Shown here one piece after another: positions 43,151 to 53,601 of a DNA stretch of 64,000 nucleotides. A model generated the notes under the pieces. The model ran no database searches, was not told the origin of the DNA, and saw only the letters and a program-made list of their open reading frames with translations. This DNA is from Malus domestica. Lineage: Eukaryota; Streptophyta; Magnoliopsida; Rosales; Rosaceae. The first letter of the stretch is position 1. Every line of letters begins with the position of its first letter. The DNA lies in contig NC_091670.1 of the NCBI RefSeq assembly GCF_042453785.1, positions 41,303,501 to 41,367,500 on the forward strand, in the 5' to 3' direction. A program made the position numbers and the translations under genes.

Positions 43151-44424
43151 GGGAAGAGATGGAGATTTAGGGTTTTTGGGAAATTAGGGATTCGAACTGG
43201 GCACTTGAGAGACTGACCTTTTTCTTTTATGAGAATTTGTGTGCGCGAAAAAGGCAAATAAAAGTCACCGCGTGGAAGTTGAGGAGGTCAAGCACCTTGA
43301 AAAGTAGCACTGTGTGTGAACGATATAGGACCGTTGGATTTAGGTGCTCCGTTACCTTTTATTCCTGACCCTTCGATTGGATGAAGTCATTAAACAATAT
43401 TATGAAATAAAACTTTTAGTCAAAATGATTACCGAGAATAACATAACTCATCGCTTTGGTCTTCGACAATGAAAGTCGATATCAATGGTCTTTGATTTTT
43501 TCCATCGTAAATCATTTTGATATTTTCGAAAAAAATCTGTCAATATATTTCATAAAGTAAAGAAGCTGATTTGATAAAAATGATCATCCACATGCCAATT
43601 TAACAAAATATTAAAAAAAATTATTCTACACGAAGATCAATATCGAAATGCGATTAATTAGTTAAATCATTTGTTGCATTAATTTGCATCTTCTAGAAAT
43701 CAAAATACAGAGTTGCTTTACCACATAGCAACTTATTTTAATGGCTGCAGCTTGTTTTGAATTGATTGGGAGGGGGCAAATATAAACAGTGAATCAAGTA
43801 ATTAGCCTTCTTTGTTCTATTAGTCTTGTCTAGAGGTGGTAAAATTAACACATTCGATTGTTAATCGGAACTCATTAAGATTTGTTTAATTTGATATCAC
43901 TATAATATAAAGGTGAGATAGGTAGTGGTGATGATGTTGTAAGATGAAATCAAATTAAATGGATCTTAAAGGGTACCCATTAATAACTCAATGTGTTGAT
44001 TTGCCACATATAGTCTTGTCCACCAAAACCTACAGAAGTTTGTGAAATTGCGATCACAGTGAATTTCTTATTTCGTTAGTTTTATTTGTGCATATATTTC
44101 TCGTATATATTTACCATTTGGGCGTCACTTTTTTTATTCTATTAGCCTTGTATGTGTTGAATAATGTGAAAATCGTCCCACATCGGTCATCTTAATTACA
44201 AAATAATTGCAATTTGTATTAAATAGTTTCACGCTTAATTGTATTGATATCCGGTGTGATTGGTAGTGGCCCGTTGACCCATATATGTCTTTGATTTATA
44301 GCTTAAAAGACATTCCAAATTTCCCATAGATTATAGCGGATGCAAACCTCAAATCAAATTTGTGGAATTCAGGTAATTTCTTTTCTCATTTTTTCTAATC
44401 CCTTTTTCTTTACGGTCTTTTGAT
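43151..44424. other. Divergent intergenic region
   Basis: Between GeBP (minus) and the F-box gene (plus). AT-rich; no gene or clear repeat seen. Confidence 0.5.
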
Positions 44425-44635
44425 TCAAAGCTGGGGCTTTGAATTCAAAGCTAGGTTACCTTAGGAATTAGGGTTTTGGTTTCGAAGCTAGGGCTTTGAA
44501 TCAAGGCTAGGTTATTCTTAAACCTTAGGAATTAGGGTTTTGGTTTCAAAGCTAGGGCTTTGATTAAAGCTAGGTTATTTCTTAAACCTTAGGAATTAGG
44601 GTTTTGGTTTCAAATCTAGGGCTTGCGTAAAAATC
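44425..44635. repeat. Tandem repeat, about 64 bases, three units
   Basis: Units contain CTTAGGAATTAGGGTTTTGG, then TTTCRAAGCTAGGGCTTTGA and AGCTAGGTTA. They lie 150-350 bases upstream of the F-box start codon, likely in its leader or promoter. Confidence 0.75.
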
Positions 44636-44782
44636 AAAACTGTGTGCATATCAATTGACTAGCTGGCTTAATATTAACCTTCTTGTTCTAATTCTGATTT
44701 GGGATTTGTTCTCTGGCACTCTAGCTTTGAATCTCTCGTGCTCGTGTTCTTCTAGTGTCCTTGAAATATATTGAGATCGACA

Positions 44783-45871
44783 ATGATGTGTTACTACCAA
44801 CGAAGAAAAAGGCCGACACAAGTATCGTCAGAGCTTCCTTTTGAAATTATCAGTGAGATTTTGAGTTGGCTTCCTGTATTGTCTTTGTTGAAATTCAAGT
44901 GCGTGTGCAAGCAATGGTTTTTGTTGCTTCAAGACTACAAGTTCATTGCAAAGCATAGCAATCAGACCTGTTGCATCCTCTCACCTTACTATCATTGCGA
45001 ATGGGAAAACAAATCGATTGTCACTGTTAGTGATAAAAAGTATGAGCTCAAAGGTTACTGTTCTGGCTTGTCTTTGGAGAAGAGCACAACATCTCAAGTT
45101 TGCCGCATTAGAAATCCTGCGACCCGCAAAGTACTCTACTTGCCAGATGCACACGATGAGGGTTCCAAAGAATTAATGGACCTCGGTTTGAATTCACTCA
45201 CTGGTGAGTGTAAAGTGTTCCGTGTCTATTTCGATACGGCACAGGAACAGGTAGGTATTGAAGTGATAACAATTGGAAAGGATGAAATGTGGAGACCTTT
45301 GCACAAACAAAACAAGAATTGGCTGGGACGAGGCAAACCGGTGCTGAAACAATCTCGCTGTGGGGCAGATAAGGTTGAATGGGCTCTTCACTTACCCGAA
45401 ATTATAACCGAGGGACGTAAGTTGTGCTTACAAATTCATTCTCTTGATCTGTGGAGTGAACGTCTCACCACTACTACTCTGCCTCAAGGAGCTTTCATAG
45501 ATTTGGAGAATCTCTGGCCTTTTCTTTGGGATAATCGTCCAGCCGTTGCTGGTATAGTAGGGGGGGACCTTCACATCTTGGTGTTAGTAGACTTCAAGGA
45601 GCACAAATGGAGTCAAAACAAGATCATCTTTCCCTTGAAAAATTTAGAGGTCGACGACACAATTTTGACGGATAAAATTGCACTCATACAAGGTCGTTCA
45701 AATCAACTCGTGTTTCTAAACGGAGAACAACTTATTTCATATGACATTGAAAAAAAGACTGTTAAGGTTTTTGCCAATTTAGAATCCCTGAAGGAACGAA
45801 TACCTCGACTTAAGTCAACCCTCGTTACTCTCAAGGAAATGACATCAGAAATTAAAGGAGCACAAGACTAG
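44783..45871 (+). CDS. F-box protein
   Basis: Single-exon F-box gene, 362 residues from the ATG at 44783 (in-frame sequence upstream begins with TTG, not ATG). The F-box occupies about residues 14-55: SELPFEIISEILSWLPVLSL, then LKFKCVCKQWFLLLQDYKFI. The rest resembles the F-box-associated region of plant substrate adaptors (QVCRIRNPATRKVLYLPDAH and a beta-propeller-like tail). Expected role: substrate receptor of an SCF ubiquitin ligase through SKP1; substrate unknown. It heads a tandem set whose two other members are decayed. Confidence 0.88.
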   Translation: MMCYYQRRKRPTQVSSELPFEIISEILSWLPVLSLLKFKCVCKQWFLLLQDYKFIAKHSNQTCCILSPYYHCEWENKSIVTVSDKKYELKGYCSGLSLEKSTTSQVCRIRNPATRKVLYLPDAHDEGSKELMDLGLNSLTGECKVFRVYFDTAQEQVGIEVITIGKDEMWRPLHKQNKNWLGRGKPVLKQSRCGADKVEWALHLPEIITEGRKLCLQIHSLDLWSERLTTTTLPQGAFIDLENLWPFLWDNRPAVAGIVGGDLHILVLVDFKEHKWSQNKIIFPLKNLEVDDTILTDKIALIQGRSNQLVFLNGEQLISYDIEKKTVKVFANLESLKERIPRLKSTLVTLKEMTSEIKGAQD

Positions 45872-46226
45872 AGCAATGATGTGTACTTTCACTCCACATG
45901 GATTCCTTGTTTGCAAAATCTCGTCTTTCTGTTCATCTTTTTAGATTGTTTATGTTACAGTTTATGCTGCTCTCCAAAGGGAAGTTTGAACTTTTTAGCC
46001 ACACCAGTTGGAACATAGCACTTGTGCCAATATTACATTATATGTTTTGCTGAGTTTTGTCATGTCATGTGGAAACATAGCTAGTAACCCTTAATTTAGT
46101 TGTACCAGTTGCTAAATTTTAGTTTTCTAGCTAAATTAAAAACAACCCTACAAGCCTATGTGTTGCGAAACATATATAGGAGAGTCCCCATACCAGAATT
46201 TCTCGTCTAAAAACCTCTAAATAGTA
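45872..46226. other. F-box 3' flank
   Basis: Contains GTCATGTGGAAACATAGCTAG (about 46058), which recurs at 47498 downstream of the second copy, showing that the duplicated unit includes 3' flanking DNA. Confidence 0.55.
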
Positions 46227-46237
46227 AACTTGCAGGC

Positions 46238-46358
46238 CTTTACCACAGTACGTGGTGGAAAAGAATTGAGCCCTTGCATGACTGTGTGGATTCGAATCCC
46301 ATCGGTGGCTAATCTAATATCTTATCTAACAAAACCTATCGTTTGACCCAAAAAAAAG
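46238..46358 (+). mobile_element. 121-bp tRNA-like SINE with 11-bp duplication
   Basis: Flanked by AACTTGCAGGC at 46227-46237 and again at 46359-46369. It has a B-box-like GGATTCGAATCCC (about 46289-46301), an A-box-like segment ACCACAGTACGTGG 40 bases upstream, and ends in an A-rich tail (CCCAAAAAAAAG). Length, boxes, tail and duplication are all as expected of a short tRNA-derived SINE. It lies between F-box copies 1 and 2. Confidence 0.75.
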
Positions 46359-46689
46359 AACTTGCAGGCTGAGGTGTTATCATGGAATTTAGATCACTGT
46401 AAAATTCATCTCTCTCGACTTTTTATTTCTGCTTTTCTTCTTTTAAGTAATTTAACATGGAATTTTGGTGATTCGAAAGTTGTATGTTTTGGTTTTAGAA
46501 CATTTTTCCAGAACCTTTCTGGAATTCAGCACTAGGGTTTTTATACAAATTATTCCAAACATGAATTATTGAATCCCAAAAGCGCTTGTTCTTTCAATAA
46601 TTTTTGTTTCCCATCAATCTCTTCCACTGATAAAATAAAGATTTATACCCTCTGAAGATGACTTCAGTTAACTTTCTGATACAGTAAAC

Positions 46690-47326
46690 GAGTGGTGCGA
46701 CCAGAAGCATCGGAGCTTCCCTTTGAGATTATCGTTGAGATTTTGAGCTGGTTGCCTGTAGAGTCTTTGGTAGGTTCAAGTGTCTGTGCAAGTTATGGTG
46801 TTTGTTGATTGGTCAGGACTATGAGTTTATCGCAAAACATGAGAGCCTGGCCTGTTACGAGCGGCTTCCTACCGATTATAATTTCAACATTGAAAGCCGT
46901 TATGCTGGCTTATTTCAGGAGAAGAGTGGTTCTTCTCAAGTTTGTCGGATCAGAAACCCTGCAACCCGACAAGTACTTTACTTGCCAGATGCACATGAGG
47001 GTGTCGTACAAATGGACATCATTTTCAATTCACTCACTCATGAATGTAAAGTGGTATGTGTTCATTATCTCGATCGAGAAGCAATGCACTTAGGATTTGA
47101 AGTCCTAACGGTAGGGAAGGATGACAAAATATCCTTGAAACAACCAAACCAAAACTTTTGGGAACATGACAGACTGGTGGTGGAACAACATTTTTCACTT
47201 CAGATAAGGATGGAGGGATTGTTCATTTACCTGAAATTCTAACAGATGGACATGATTTGTACCTAGAAGTTCATTCTCTTGATTTGTATGAAAACAAAAC
47301 GTTGCAGCTTATGTAACTAAAAGGTT
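46690..47326 (+). pseudogene. F-box pseudogene, second tandem copy
   Basis: Homologous to 44783-45871: ASELPFEIIVEILSWLPVES, then after a frame change EFIAKHES, QVCRIRNPATRQVLYLPDAH, then a further frame change into LPEILTDGHDLYLEVHSLDL and an early end. The start codon region is missing, and at least two frame shifts break it. The 5' upstream sequence differs from copy 1, so the copy is incomplete at that side. Confidence 0.85.
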
Positions 47327-47577
47327 TCAAACTGCTCCTAAAGAGAGTAATAAAGCAAGATTGTCTAACATGAACATGAAGTAAACAAGATTCTCTAAGA
47401 TGACATCATATCGCTTTCTGGTCTCATTCCCTTCAAACTCATCAGGCTTGGCATATACATAGCAAAACTGCGAAACATATTTTCTCGAGTTTGTCGCGTC
47501 ATGTGGAAACATAGCTAGAAGCTCTTAATGTTTTGGTGACCAAAACTTGTAGGAGTGGTTGAATTTTCTCTAGTTCA

Positions 47578-47731
47578 CATCAAAACTGTGTATTTGATTC
47601 ATGACTAGCGTAACAGTGACCGAGGGTCTACTTCGTACTTTTCTTCTATGTCTGATTGGGATTTGTTAATTTTGTTTTGTCATTCTAGCTTTGAATTAAT
47701 CCCATGTCCAATACGATGGGACAATGTGTTG
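47578..47731 (+). pseudogene. 5' part of the third F-box copy
   Basis: Matches the upstream and first codons of the intact F-box gene: ATCAAAACTGTGT, TTCTAGCTTTGAAT and ACAATGTGTTGCTACC correspond to 44633, 44722 and 44781 onward. It stops at the copia element and resumes at 52874. Confidence 0.7.
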
Positions 47732-47736
47732 CTACC

Positions 47737-48113
47737 TATTGGAAGTAGGGTTCAATGTTGGAAGAATATTGGAAGAATAATGCAAGAAGGGTCTGTAGGG
47801 TTCAAAGGGTCCGTAGGGTTCAATGATAATGCATCCATTTGTTTAAGTTCTTTGATAGATAACAGCTCATCCTAGTGCTATGTTAGCTGGTTGTTATTCC
47901 TCCAGCTTTGTAAAGCTAATTAATAGTTTAAGTTAGAGAGAGTGGAAGGCACAATGATGCTTTGTTTAGCTGTCAGGAAGGTCATAATGATGCTGCGATT
48001 GCTGCCATTATTCTCTTCCTTTCCGCTCCACCCTCCTGCTTGTTTTTCTTTTCATATATATGCTGTCCTTGTAGCTGGTTCTTCCTTATGAAAATTACAT
48101 CATAAATTCATCA
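47737..48113 (+). repeat. Left LTR of the copia element
   Basis: Starts TATTGGAAGTAGGG and ends AAATTCATCA. Same length and, by eye, same sequence as the right LTR. Confidence 0.95.
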
Positions 48114-48191
48114 TGGTATCAGAGCGGGCATCATCCTGAGCCAGTTCTGTATATTGAAACTGCTGTGTTTATTTTTTTTTTTTCAAAAACA

Positions 48192-51100
48192 ATGGCAGAT
48201 GGAAGTATCATTGCTTCTCCATCTGTAAGCGCTTCTGAAATGGATATCAATCCAAACCAACGACTCAGTTCAGTATTATTGAATGAGTTTAATTATTTGC
48301 CATGGGCAAGGGCTGTTAGTCTTGCTCTCGGTGGAAGATCCAAACTTGGTTTCATCAATGGCAGCCAACCTGCACCAAATGCTTCTTCTCCAGAATATGG
48401 AGGGTGGCTATGTAAAGATCAACTGGTCATGTCATGGTTGTTAAATTCTATGGAAAGGAATATTGCTGAAATCTTCAGCTATTCCGAGTCATCTCTCATC
48501 CTTTGGACCACCGTGAAGGAGATGTATGGCAATCAAAACAATGCAGCTCGCATCTTTCAACTCAAGAAGGATATCTCCAACATACAGCAAGAAGGTAAAA
48601 GCTTTGTCCAACATCTTGGTTCTTTGAGAAGCATGTGGAATGAGTTAGATGTGTACAGACCTCACACAACTGATCTCTCTGTGCTCCTTAAAAGAACTGA
48701 AGAAGATAAAATTTTTCAATTATTGTCTAGCTTGAGCTCAGAATATGAGGATTTGAGAAGTCACATTCTCATGAACTCGGAGCTACCATCCTTCACTAGT
48801 ATCTGTGCAACTATCCAACGTGAGGAAGTAAGGAGAAAAGTCATGAACAATGGTATAAAAACCAACGTGACAGAAGCTAGGGCTTACCTGACAAATGAAA
48901 AAAGATATAAAGGGAAAAATCCTCATTTAAAGTGCCTACATTGTGACAACATCGGGCATGTGAGAGACAAGTGCTGGATCCTACATCCAGAACTCAAACC
49001 TGACTTCATGAAGGATAAATCCGCACCAAAGACAAGTCGAGCACACCCTCGTGCCAACACTGCAACATCTTCATCTATCAACAATGTTGATACCTATCAA
49101 CAGTTCACTGCAAATCCTGCCACCCTTTTAAATGAGTTCGCAGCGTATCTTCAACAAAAGAAAGGAAAAGAGGATGGATCGGTTGATCATAAAGATGGAA
49201 GTACTACTGCATTGATGGGCAAATTTGCAGGTTTTTTAGCTGATGCCGATTATGTACCTCAGACAGACTTGAAAGGTATCGTAACTGCTTTCCAAACTGC
49301 TCTTAAAATAAATGAGTTACATGATTTTTGGGTTGTAGATTCTGGTGCCACAGACCATATGACTAATCAATTGTCAAAGTTACATAGATTTGAGAAACTA
49401 CATAATCATTCACATGTATCTGTTGCTAATGGTGAAGGTGCTAGGATTGTAGGAAAGGGAAAAATCCACCTGATATCTGATCAAATAGAGTCTATGGCCC
49501 TATATGTCCCATCATTTCCATTTCAACTTCTCTCAGTGGGAAGAATCACAAATTCCTTAAATTGTTTGGCCATTTTTTCACCAAAAACTGTCATTTTTCA
49601 GGATTGTATAACCAAGAGGACGATTGGTGAGGGGTTTTACCTTGATGGTCTCTATTACATATCAAAAAGCTCTTCCTGTGGATTTCATGCCAAGTCAAAG
49701 TCCATCCATACCTCCATTCAAGCTTTCTCTTTGTGGCACCAACGTCTAGCTCATCCATCTCAACCTATCTTATCCACCTTATTTCCTGACTTAGGCAAAG
49801 AATCAACCCACTGTGAAACTTGCCATTTGTCAAAGGCAACAAGACTACCTCTAGGGTCTTCGATGTCTAGAGTTTCTCACTTTTTTGAGCTTGTACACTC
49901 TGATATATGGGGACCAACAAGTGAATCTTTTGATGGTTATAAATATTTCATAACTTTTGTTGATGATTATTCAAGAGCCACCTGGTTATATTTGTTAAAA
50001 TCAAAAAGTGAGGTGATGGAAGTGTTTAAGGACTTTCACAATCTTGTCAAAAATCATTTTTCTTCTCAAATCAAAACCCTAAGGTCTGATAATGGCACAG
50101 AATACATGTCCCAAGTCATGACTCAATATTTGAGCAACAATGGCATCATACATCAAACTAGCTGTGTTGGCACACCCCAACAAAATGGTGTTGCCGAGAG
50201 AAAAAACCGAGATCTCCTTGAAAAAACTAGGGCATTGATGTTACAAATGAATGTACCAAAACGTTTTTGGTCTCAAAGCGTCATGACAGCAGCTTACCTG
50301 ATCAACAGGTTACCTAGTAGGGTTTTGGGGTTCAAATCCCCAATGGAGATAATCAAGAACAGAAAGGTGGACTTATCTCACCTTAAAGTCTTTGGATGCA
50401 TCTGTTTTGTTCATGTTCAGTCATTACATCGAGACAAACTTGATCCTAGGGCAACTAAATGCATTTTCCTTGGCTACTCGTCCACACAAAAAGGGTATAA
50501 GTGTTATAATCCACAACTTAAGAGATTAATTGTTTCAAGGGATGTTCAATTTCATGAAACTAACTCTTATTACAGTAAGTCTCTGGATAGTACAAGTCAG
50601 GGGGAGATTATCTTGGACAGTTTTCCACTGCCAAGGACTGAGATATTCAACAATGCGGGTGATCAACCTCACACAATGGATCTTGTGGCTCCAAATCAAC
50701 CGAATTCATATGACGACAGCAACATGCCTGTAGAAGATGAAACTCTACGTGGTATTGATCCTGAAGAACCTTCAGAAGAGTCTCCTCCTACCATACCTCG
50801 ACGAAATCCAACTCGTGAGAGACACCCACCAGCAAGACTGCAAGACTTTGTTACGTACAAGCTCAAGCACCCCTTATCCAACTACTGTTCTTACCAAAGG
50901 TTGTCTCCTAATTACACTGCCTATTTGAGTAATATATCTGCGCATGAAGAGCCTCAATCATTTCAAGAAGCCAACCAATCCCAAGTGTGGCAGCAAGCAA
51001 TGCAGGATGAACTGCATGCACTCGATCAACATAAAACCTGGAGCATTGTGCCACTGCCCAAAGGAAAGAAGATAGTAGGCTGCAGATGGATATACAAGAT

Positions 51101-52484
51101 TAAATTCAACTCGGATGGGTCTATTGAAAGACACAAGGCACGATTAGTGGCCCGTGGCTTCACTCAAACATTTGATGTGGATTACAAGGAAACCTTTGCT
51201 CCCGTTGCTAAGATGAACACAGTGCGTGTACTCTTGTCTGTGGCTGTCAACAAAGGATGGCCTATGTATCAAATGGATGTAAAAAACGCCTTCTTACATG
51301 GTGAGCTTGAAGAAGACGTCTACATGAGATTACCACCGGGTCACTCTCAAAGTCATAAACAGGATGTTGTGTGTAAACTACACAAATCAATTTATGGTCT
51401 TAAACAATCACCGAGAGCCTGGTATGCTAAGCTCAGTTCTGTTCTTATCAGTGTTGGTTTTGGAAGAAGCAATGCGGACTCCTCTTTATTTGTACGTTCA
51501 GGCACCGCTGGTACATTAGTTGTTCTTGTGTATGTTGATGACTTGATCATCACCGGAGATAACCCTGAAGAAATCAAAGAACTCAAGCACTTCCTTCAGC
51601 AGCGCTTTGCAATAAAAGATCTTGGTGTTCTGAGATACTTCCTTGGCATCGAAATGGCTACCTCTCACAAGGGCTTCTTCCTTAACCAGCGCAAATATGT
51701 TCTGGATCTCCTTAAGGAATCAAATATGAGTGATGCTAAACCGGTTCCTACACCTCTCGACATTAAACTTAAGGTCAGCTTAGAGGGTCAATCTCTTCCA
51801 AACATAAGTTATTATCAGCGGTTGGTTGGTAAGTTGATATACCTAACCATCACAAGGCCCGACATTACCTATGCTGTCAGTATTGTTAGCCAATTTATGC
51901 ACTCTCCCACGATGGAGCACTTTAACCTAGTCAAAAGGATACTTCGGTATCTAAAAGGTTCTGTGGGACGTGGTATAATCATGAAGAAAAATGCAAACAC
52001 TCAGATTACAGGTTATTGTGATGCAGATTGGGCTGGCAATTCCATTGATCGTAAGTCTACAACGGGATTTTGCACGTTTGTGGGAGGCAACCTTGTCTCA
52101 TGGAAAAGCAAAAAACAAACTGTTGTTGCAAGATCCAGTGCTGAGGCAGAATATCGGGCAATGGCATCTACCGCGTGTGAACTAATCTGGCTCAAAGGTT
52201 TACTGTGTGACTTAGGTGTTTTCAATCATCAATCCATGTCCCTTTTCTGTGACAATCAGGCTGCAATGCACATTGCTTCCAACCCAGTTTTTCACGAGAG
52301 AACCAAGCACATTGAAGTCGATTGTCACTATGTTCGTACACAAGTTCAATCTCAGGTTATCCAAACGCATTTTGTAAGGAGCTCGGATCAACTTGCGGAC
52401 CTATTCACAAAATCATTGGCCTCTCATCAGTTTCAACTTCTTCTTGGCAAGCTTGGATCCATCAATCTTCTGGATCCAGCTTGA
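48192..52484 (+). CDS. Copia Gag-Pol polyprotein
   Basis: About 1430 residues in the usual copia order. The Gag part (about 20-240) ends in a CCHC zinc knuckle CLHCDNIGHVRDKCW (about 248). Then come the protease motif WVVDSGATDHMT (about 380), the pre-integrase zinc motif LWHQRLAHPS (about 514), the integrase core with HSDIWGP, DDYSR and RSDNGTEY (about 569-640), reverse transcriptase with QMDVKNAFLHGELEEDVYM and YVDDLIITGD (about 1030-1115), and RNase H with GYCDADWAG (about 1273). Integrase before reverse transcriptase marks Ty1/copia. A longer in-frame start at 48165 exists, but the Met at 48192 has the better context. The lineage within copia was not settled. Confidence 0.93.
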   Translation: MADGSIIASPSVSASEMDINPNQRLSSVLLNEFNYLPWARAVSLALGGRSKLGFINGSQPAPNASSPEYGGWLCKDQLVMSWLLNSMERNIAEIFSYSESSLILWTTVKEMYGNQNNAARIFQLKKDISNIQQEGKSFVQHLGSLRSMWNELDVYRPHTTDLSVLLKRTEEDKIFQLLSSLSSEYEDLRSHILMNSELPSFTSICATIQREEVRRKVMNNGIKTNVTEARAYLTNEKRYKGKNPHLKCLHCDNIGHVRDKCWILHPELKPDFMKDKSAPKTSRAHPRANTATSSSINNVDTYQQFTANPATLLNEFAAYLQQKKGKEDGSVDHKDGSTTALMGKFAGFLADADYVPQTDLKGIVTAFQTALKINELHDFWVVDSGATDHMTNQLSKLHRFEKLHNHSHVSVANGEGARIVGKGKIHLISDQIESMALYVPSFPFQLLSVGRITNSLNCLAIFSPKTVIFQDCITKRTIGEGFYLDGLYYISKSSSCGFHAKSKSIHTSIQAFSLWHQRLAHPSQPILSTLFPDLGKESTHCETCHLSKATRLPLGSSMSRVSHFFELVHSDIWGPTSESFDGYKYFITFVDDYSRATWLYLLKSKSEVMEVFKDFHNLVKNHFSSQIKTLRSDNGTEYMSQVMTQYLSNNGIIHQTSCVGTPQQNGVAERKNRDLLEKTRALMLQMNVPKRFWSQSVMTAAYLINRLPSRVLGFKSPMEIIKNRKVDLSHLKVFGCICFVHVQSLHRDKLDPRATKCIFLGYSSTQKGYKCYNPQLKRLIVSRDVQFHETNSYYSKSLDSTSQGEIILDSFPLPRTEIFNNAGDQPHTMDLVAPNQPNSYDDSNMPVEDETLRGIDPEEPSEESPPTIPRRNPTRERHPPARLQDFVTYKLKHPLSNYCSYQRLSPNYTAYLSNISAHEEPQSFQEANQSQVWQQAMQDELHALDQHKTWSIVPLPKGKKIVGCRWIYKIKFNSDGSIERHKARLVARGFTQTFDVDYKETFAPVAKMNTVRVLLSVAVNKGWPMYQMDVKNAFLHGELEEDVYMRLPPGHSQSHKQDVVCKLHKSIYGLKQSPRAWYAKLSSVLISVGFGRSNADSSLFVRSGTAGTLVVLVYVDDLIITGDNPEEIKELKHFLQQRFAIKDLGVLRYFLGIEMATSHKGFFLNQRKYVLDLLKESNMSDAKPVPTPLDIKLKVSLEGQSLPNISYYQRLVGKLIYLTITRPDITYAVSIVSQFMHSPTMEHFNLVKRILRYLKGSVGRGIIMKKNANTQITGYCDADWAGNSIDRKSTTGFCTFVGGNLVSWKSKKQTVVARSSAEAEYRAMASTACELIWLKGLLCDLGVFNHQSMSLFCDNQAAMHIASNPVFHERTKHIEVDCHYVRTQVQSQVIQTHFVRSSDQLADLFTKSLASHQFQLLLGKLGSINLLDPA

Positions 52485-52491
52485 GGGGGAG

Positions 52492-52868
52492 TATTGGAAG
52501 TAGGGTTCAATGTTGGAAGAATATTGGAAGAATAATGCAAGAAGGGTCTGTAGGGTTCAAAGGGTCCGTAGGGTTCAATGATAATGCATCCATTTGTTTA
52601 AGTTCTTTGATAGATAACAGCTCATCCTAGTGCTATGTTAGCTGGTTGTTATTCCTCCAGCTTTGTAAAGCTAATTAATAGTTTAAGTTAGAGAGAGTGG
52701 AAGGCACAATGATGCTTTGTTTAGCTGTCAGGAAGGTCATAATGATGCTGCGATTGCTGCCATTATTCTCTTCCTTTCCGCTCCACCCTCCTGCTTGTTT
52801 TTCTTTTCATATATATGCTGTCCTTGTAGCTGGTTCTTCCTTATGAAAATTACATCATAAATTCATCA
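52492..52868 (+). repeat. Right LTR of the copia element
   Basis: Matches the left LTR over its full 377 bases by eye; preceded by the polypurine tract. Confidence 0.95.
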
Positions 52869-52873
52869 CTACC

Positions 52874-53366
52874 GAAGAAGAAGAGGTGCCGAAGCAATGA
52901 TTACCAGAGCTTCCCTTCGATACTATCACTCGATTTTGTTGTGGCTGCCTGTGGTGTCTTTGAAGAGCAATTTGGGTTTGAACCTTTTTGTTATGCCAAT
53001 TGCTACATCGATGCAAAAAAAAAAAATTGTCTTCTGAACATGAACGTGTCGTACAAATAGATGCTGTTTTCAGTTCAGTCACTCGTGAGTGTAATGATGT
53101 GACATGTGTTTGTGATCTCGACCGGGAGGCAGGGCGCTTATAACAGTTGGGAAGGATGTCAATTGGAGATGCTTGAAACATCCAAACCAGAATTTGTTAA
53201 AACAGGGCAAACTGGTGGTGGATCAAGCAGAATTTTGTTCATGCAGATATAGCGAAGGAGGGGTTTGTATTTTCTGGGAGGGATTCTATCAGTTGTTTTA
53301 CCTTTGGGGTAACCGTCTAGCGGTTGCCGATACAGCAGAGGGAGCCCTTAACGTCTTTTGCTGTTA
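52874..53366 (+). pseudogene. F-box pseudogene, third tandem copy
   Basis: Continues the 47578-47731 piece: AMITRASLRYYHSILLWLPV stands where copy 1 has the F-box, with FGYEF-type core residues lost. The later stretch HPNQNLLKQGKLVVDQAEF corresponds to KQNKNWLGRGKPVLKQSRC. Frame shifts and a missing middle make it non-functional independently of the copia insertion. Confidence 0.8.
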
Positions 53367-53601
53367 GAAACTTTATGTTCATCTTAAGAATTTTGAACCT
53401 TTTTTGTTACACCAGTGTTTTCACCGCATCTATTTATGTGGAAAACAAAAGAATATGTTCATGATTTTTATGCAGAATATAACGACATTTAAATATCACT
53501 AGATCTCCTCCAAATAGCATCCAAACAATTTGATCTCACAAACAGTCAAACAAAGCTCTTAAAAAGCCTTATACATCAAATACATTAAACCCTTTTAGGG
53601 T
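53367..53601 (-). other. PsbQ 3' flank
   Basis: Likely contains the PsbQ 3' untranslated region on the minus strand. Nothing else seen. Confidence 0.5.

Larger units (their letters stand above)
47737..52868 (+). mobile_element. Ty1/copia LTR retrotransposon, young and whole-looking
   Basis: A 5132-bp element: 377-bp LTRs at 47737-48113 and 52492-52868, a tRNA-Met-type primer site TGGTATCAGAGC right after the left LTR, a polypurine tract TTGAGGGGGAG right before the right LTR, and the duplication CTACC at 47732-47736 and 52869-52873. One open frame spans 48192-52484. By eye the two LTRs are identical, so the insertion is recent (too few substitutions to date). It looks whole. It landed in the 5' end of the third F-box copy. 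Confidence 0.95.

Noticed and set aside
41968-43187. Several long plus-strand frames (up to 188 codons) over the GeBP gene
   Set aside because: Antisense shadows of an intronless gene with strong codon bias and acidic repeats.
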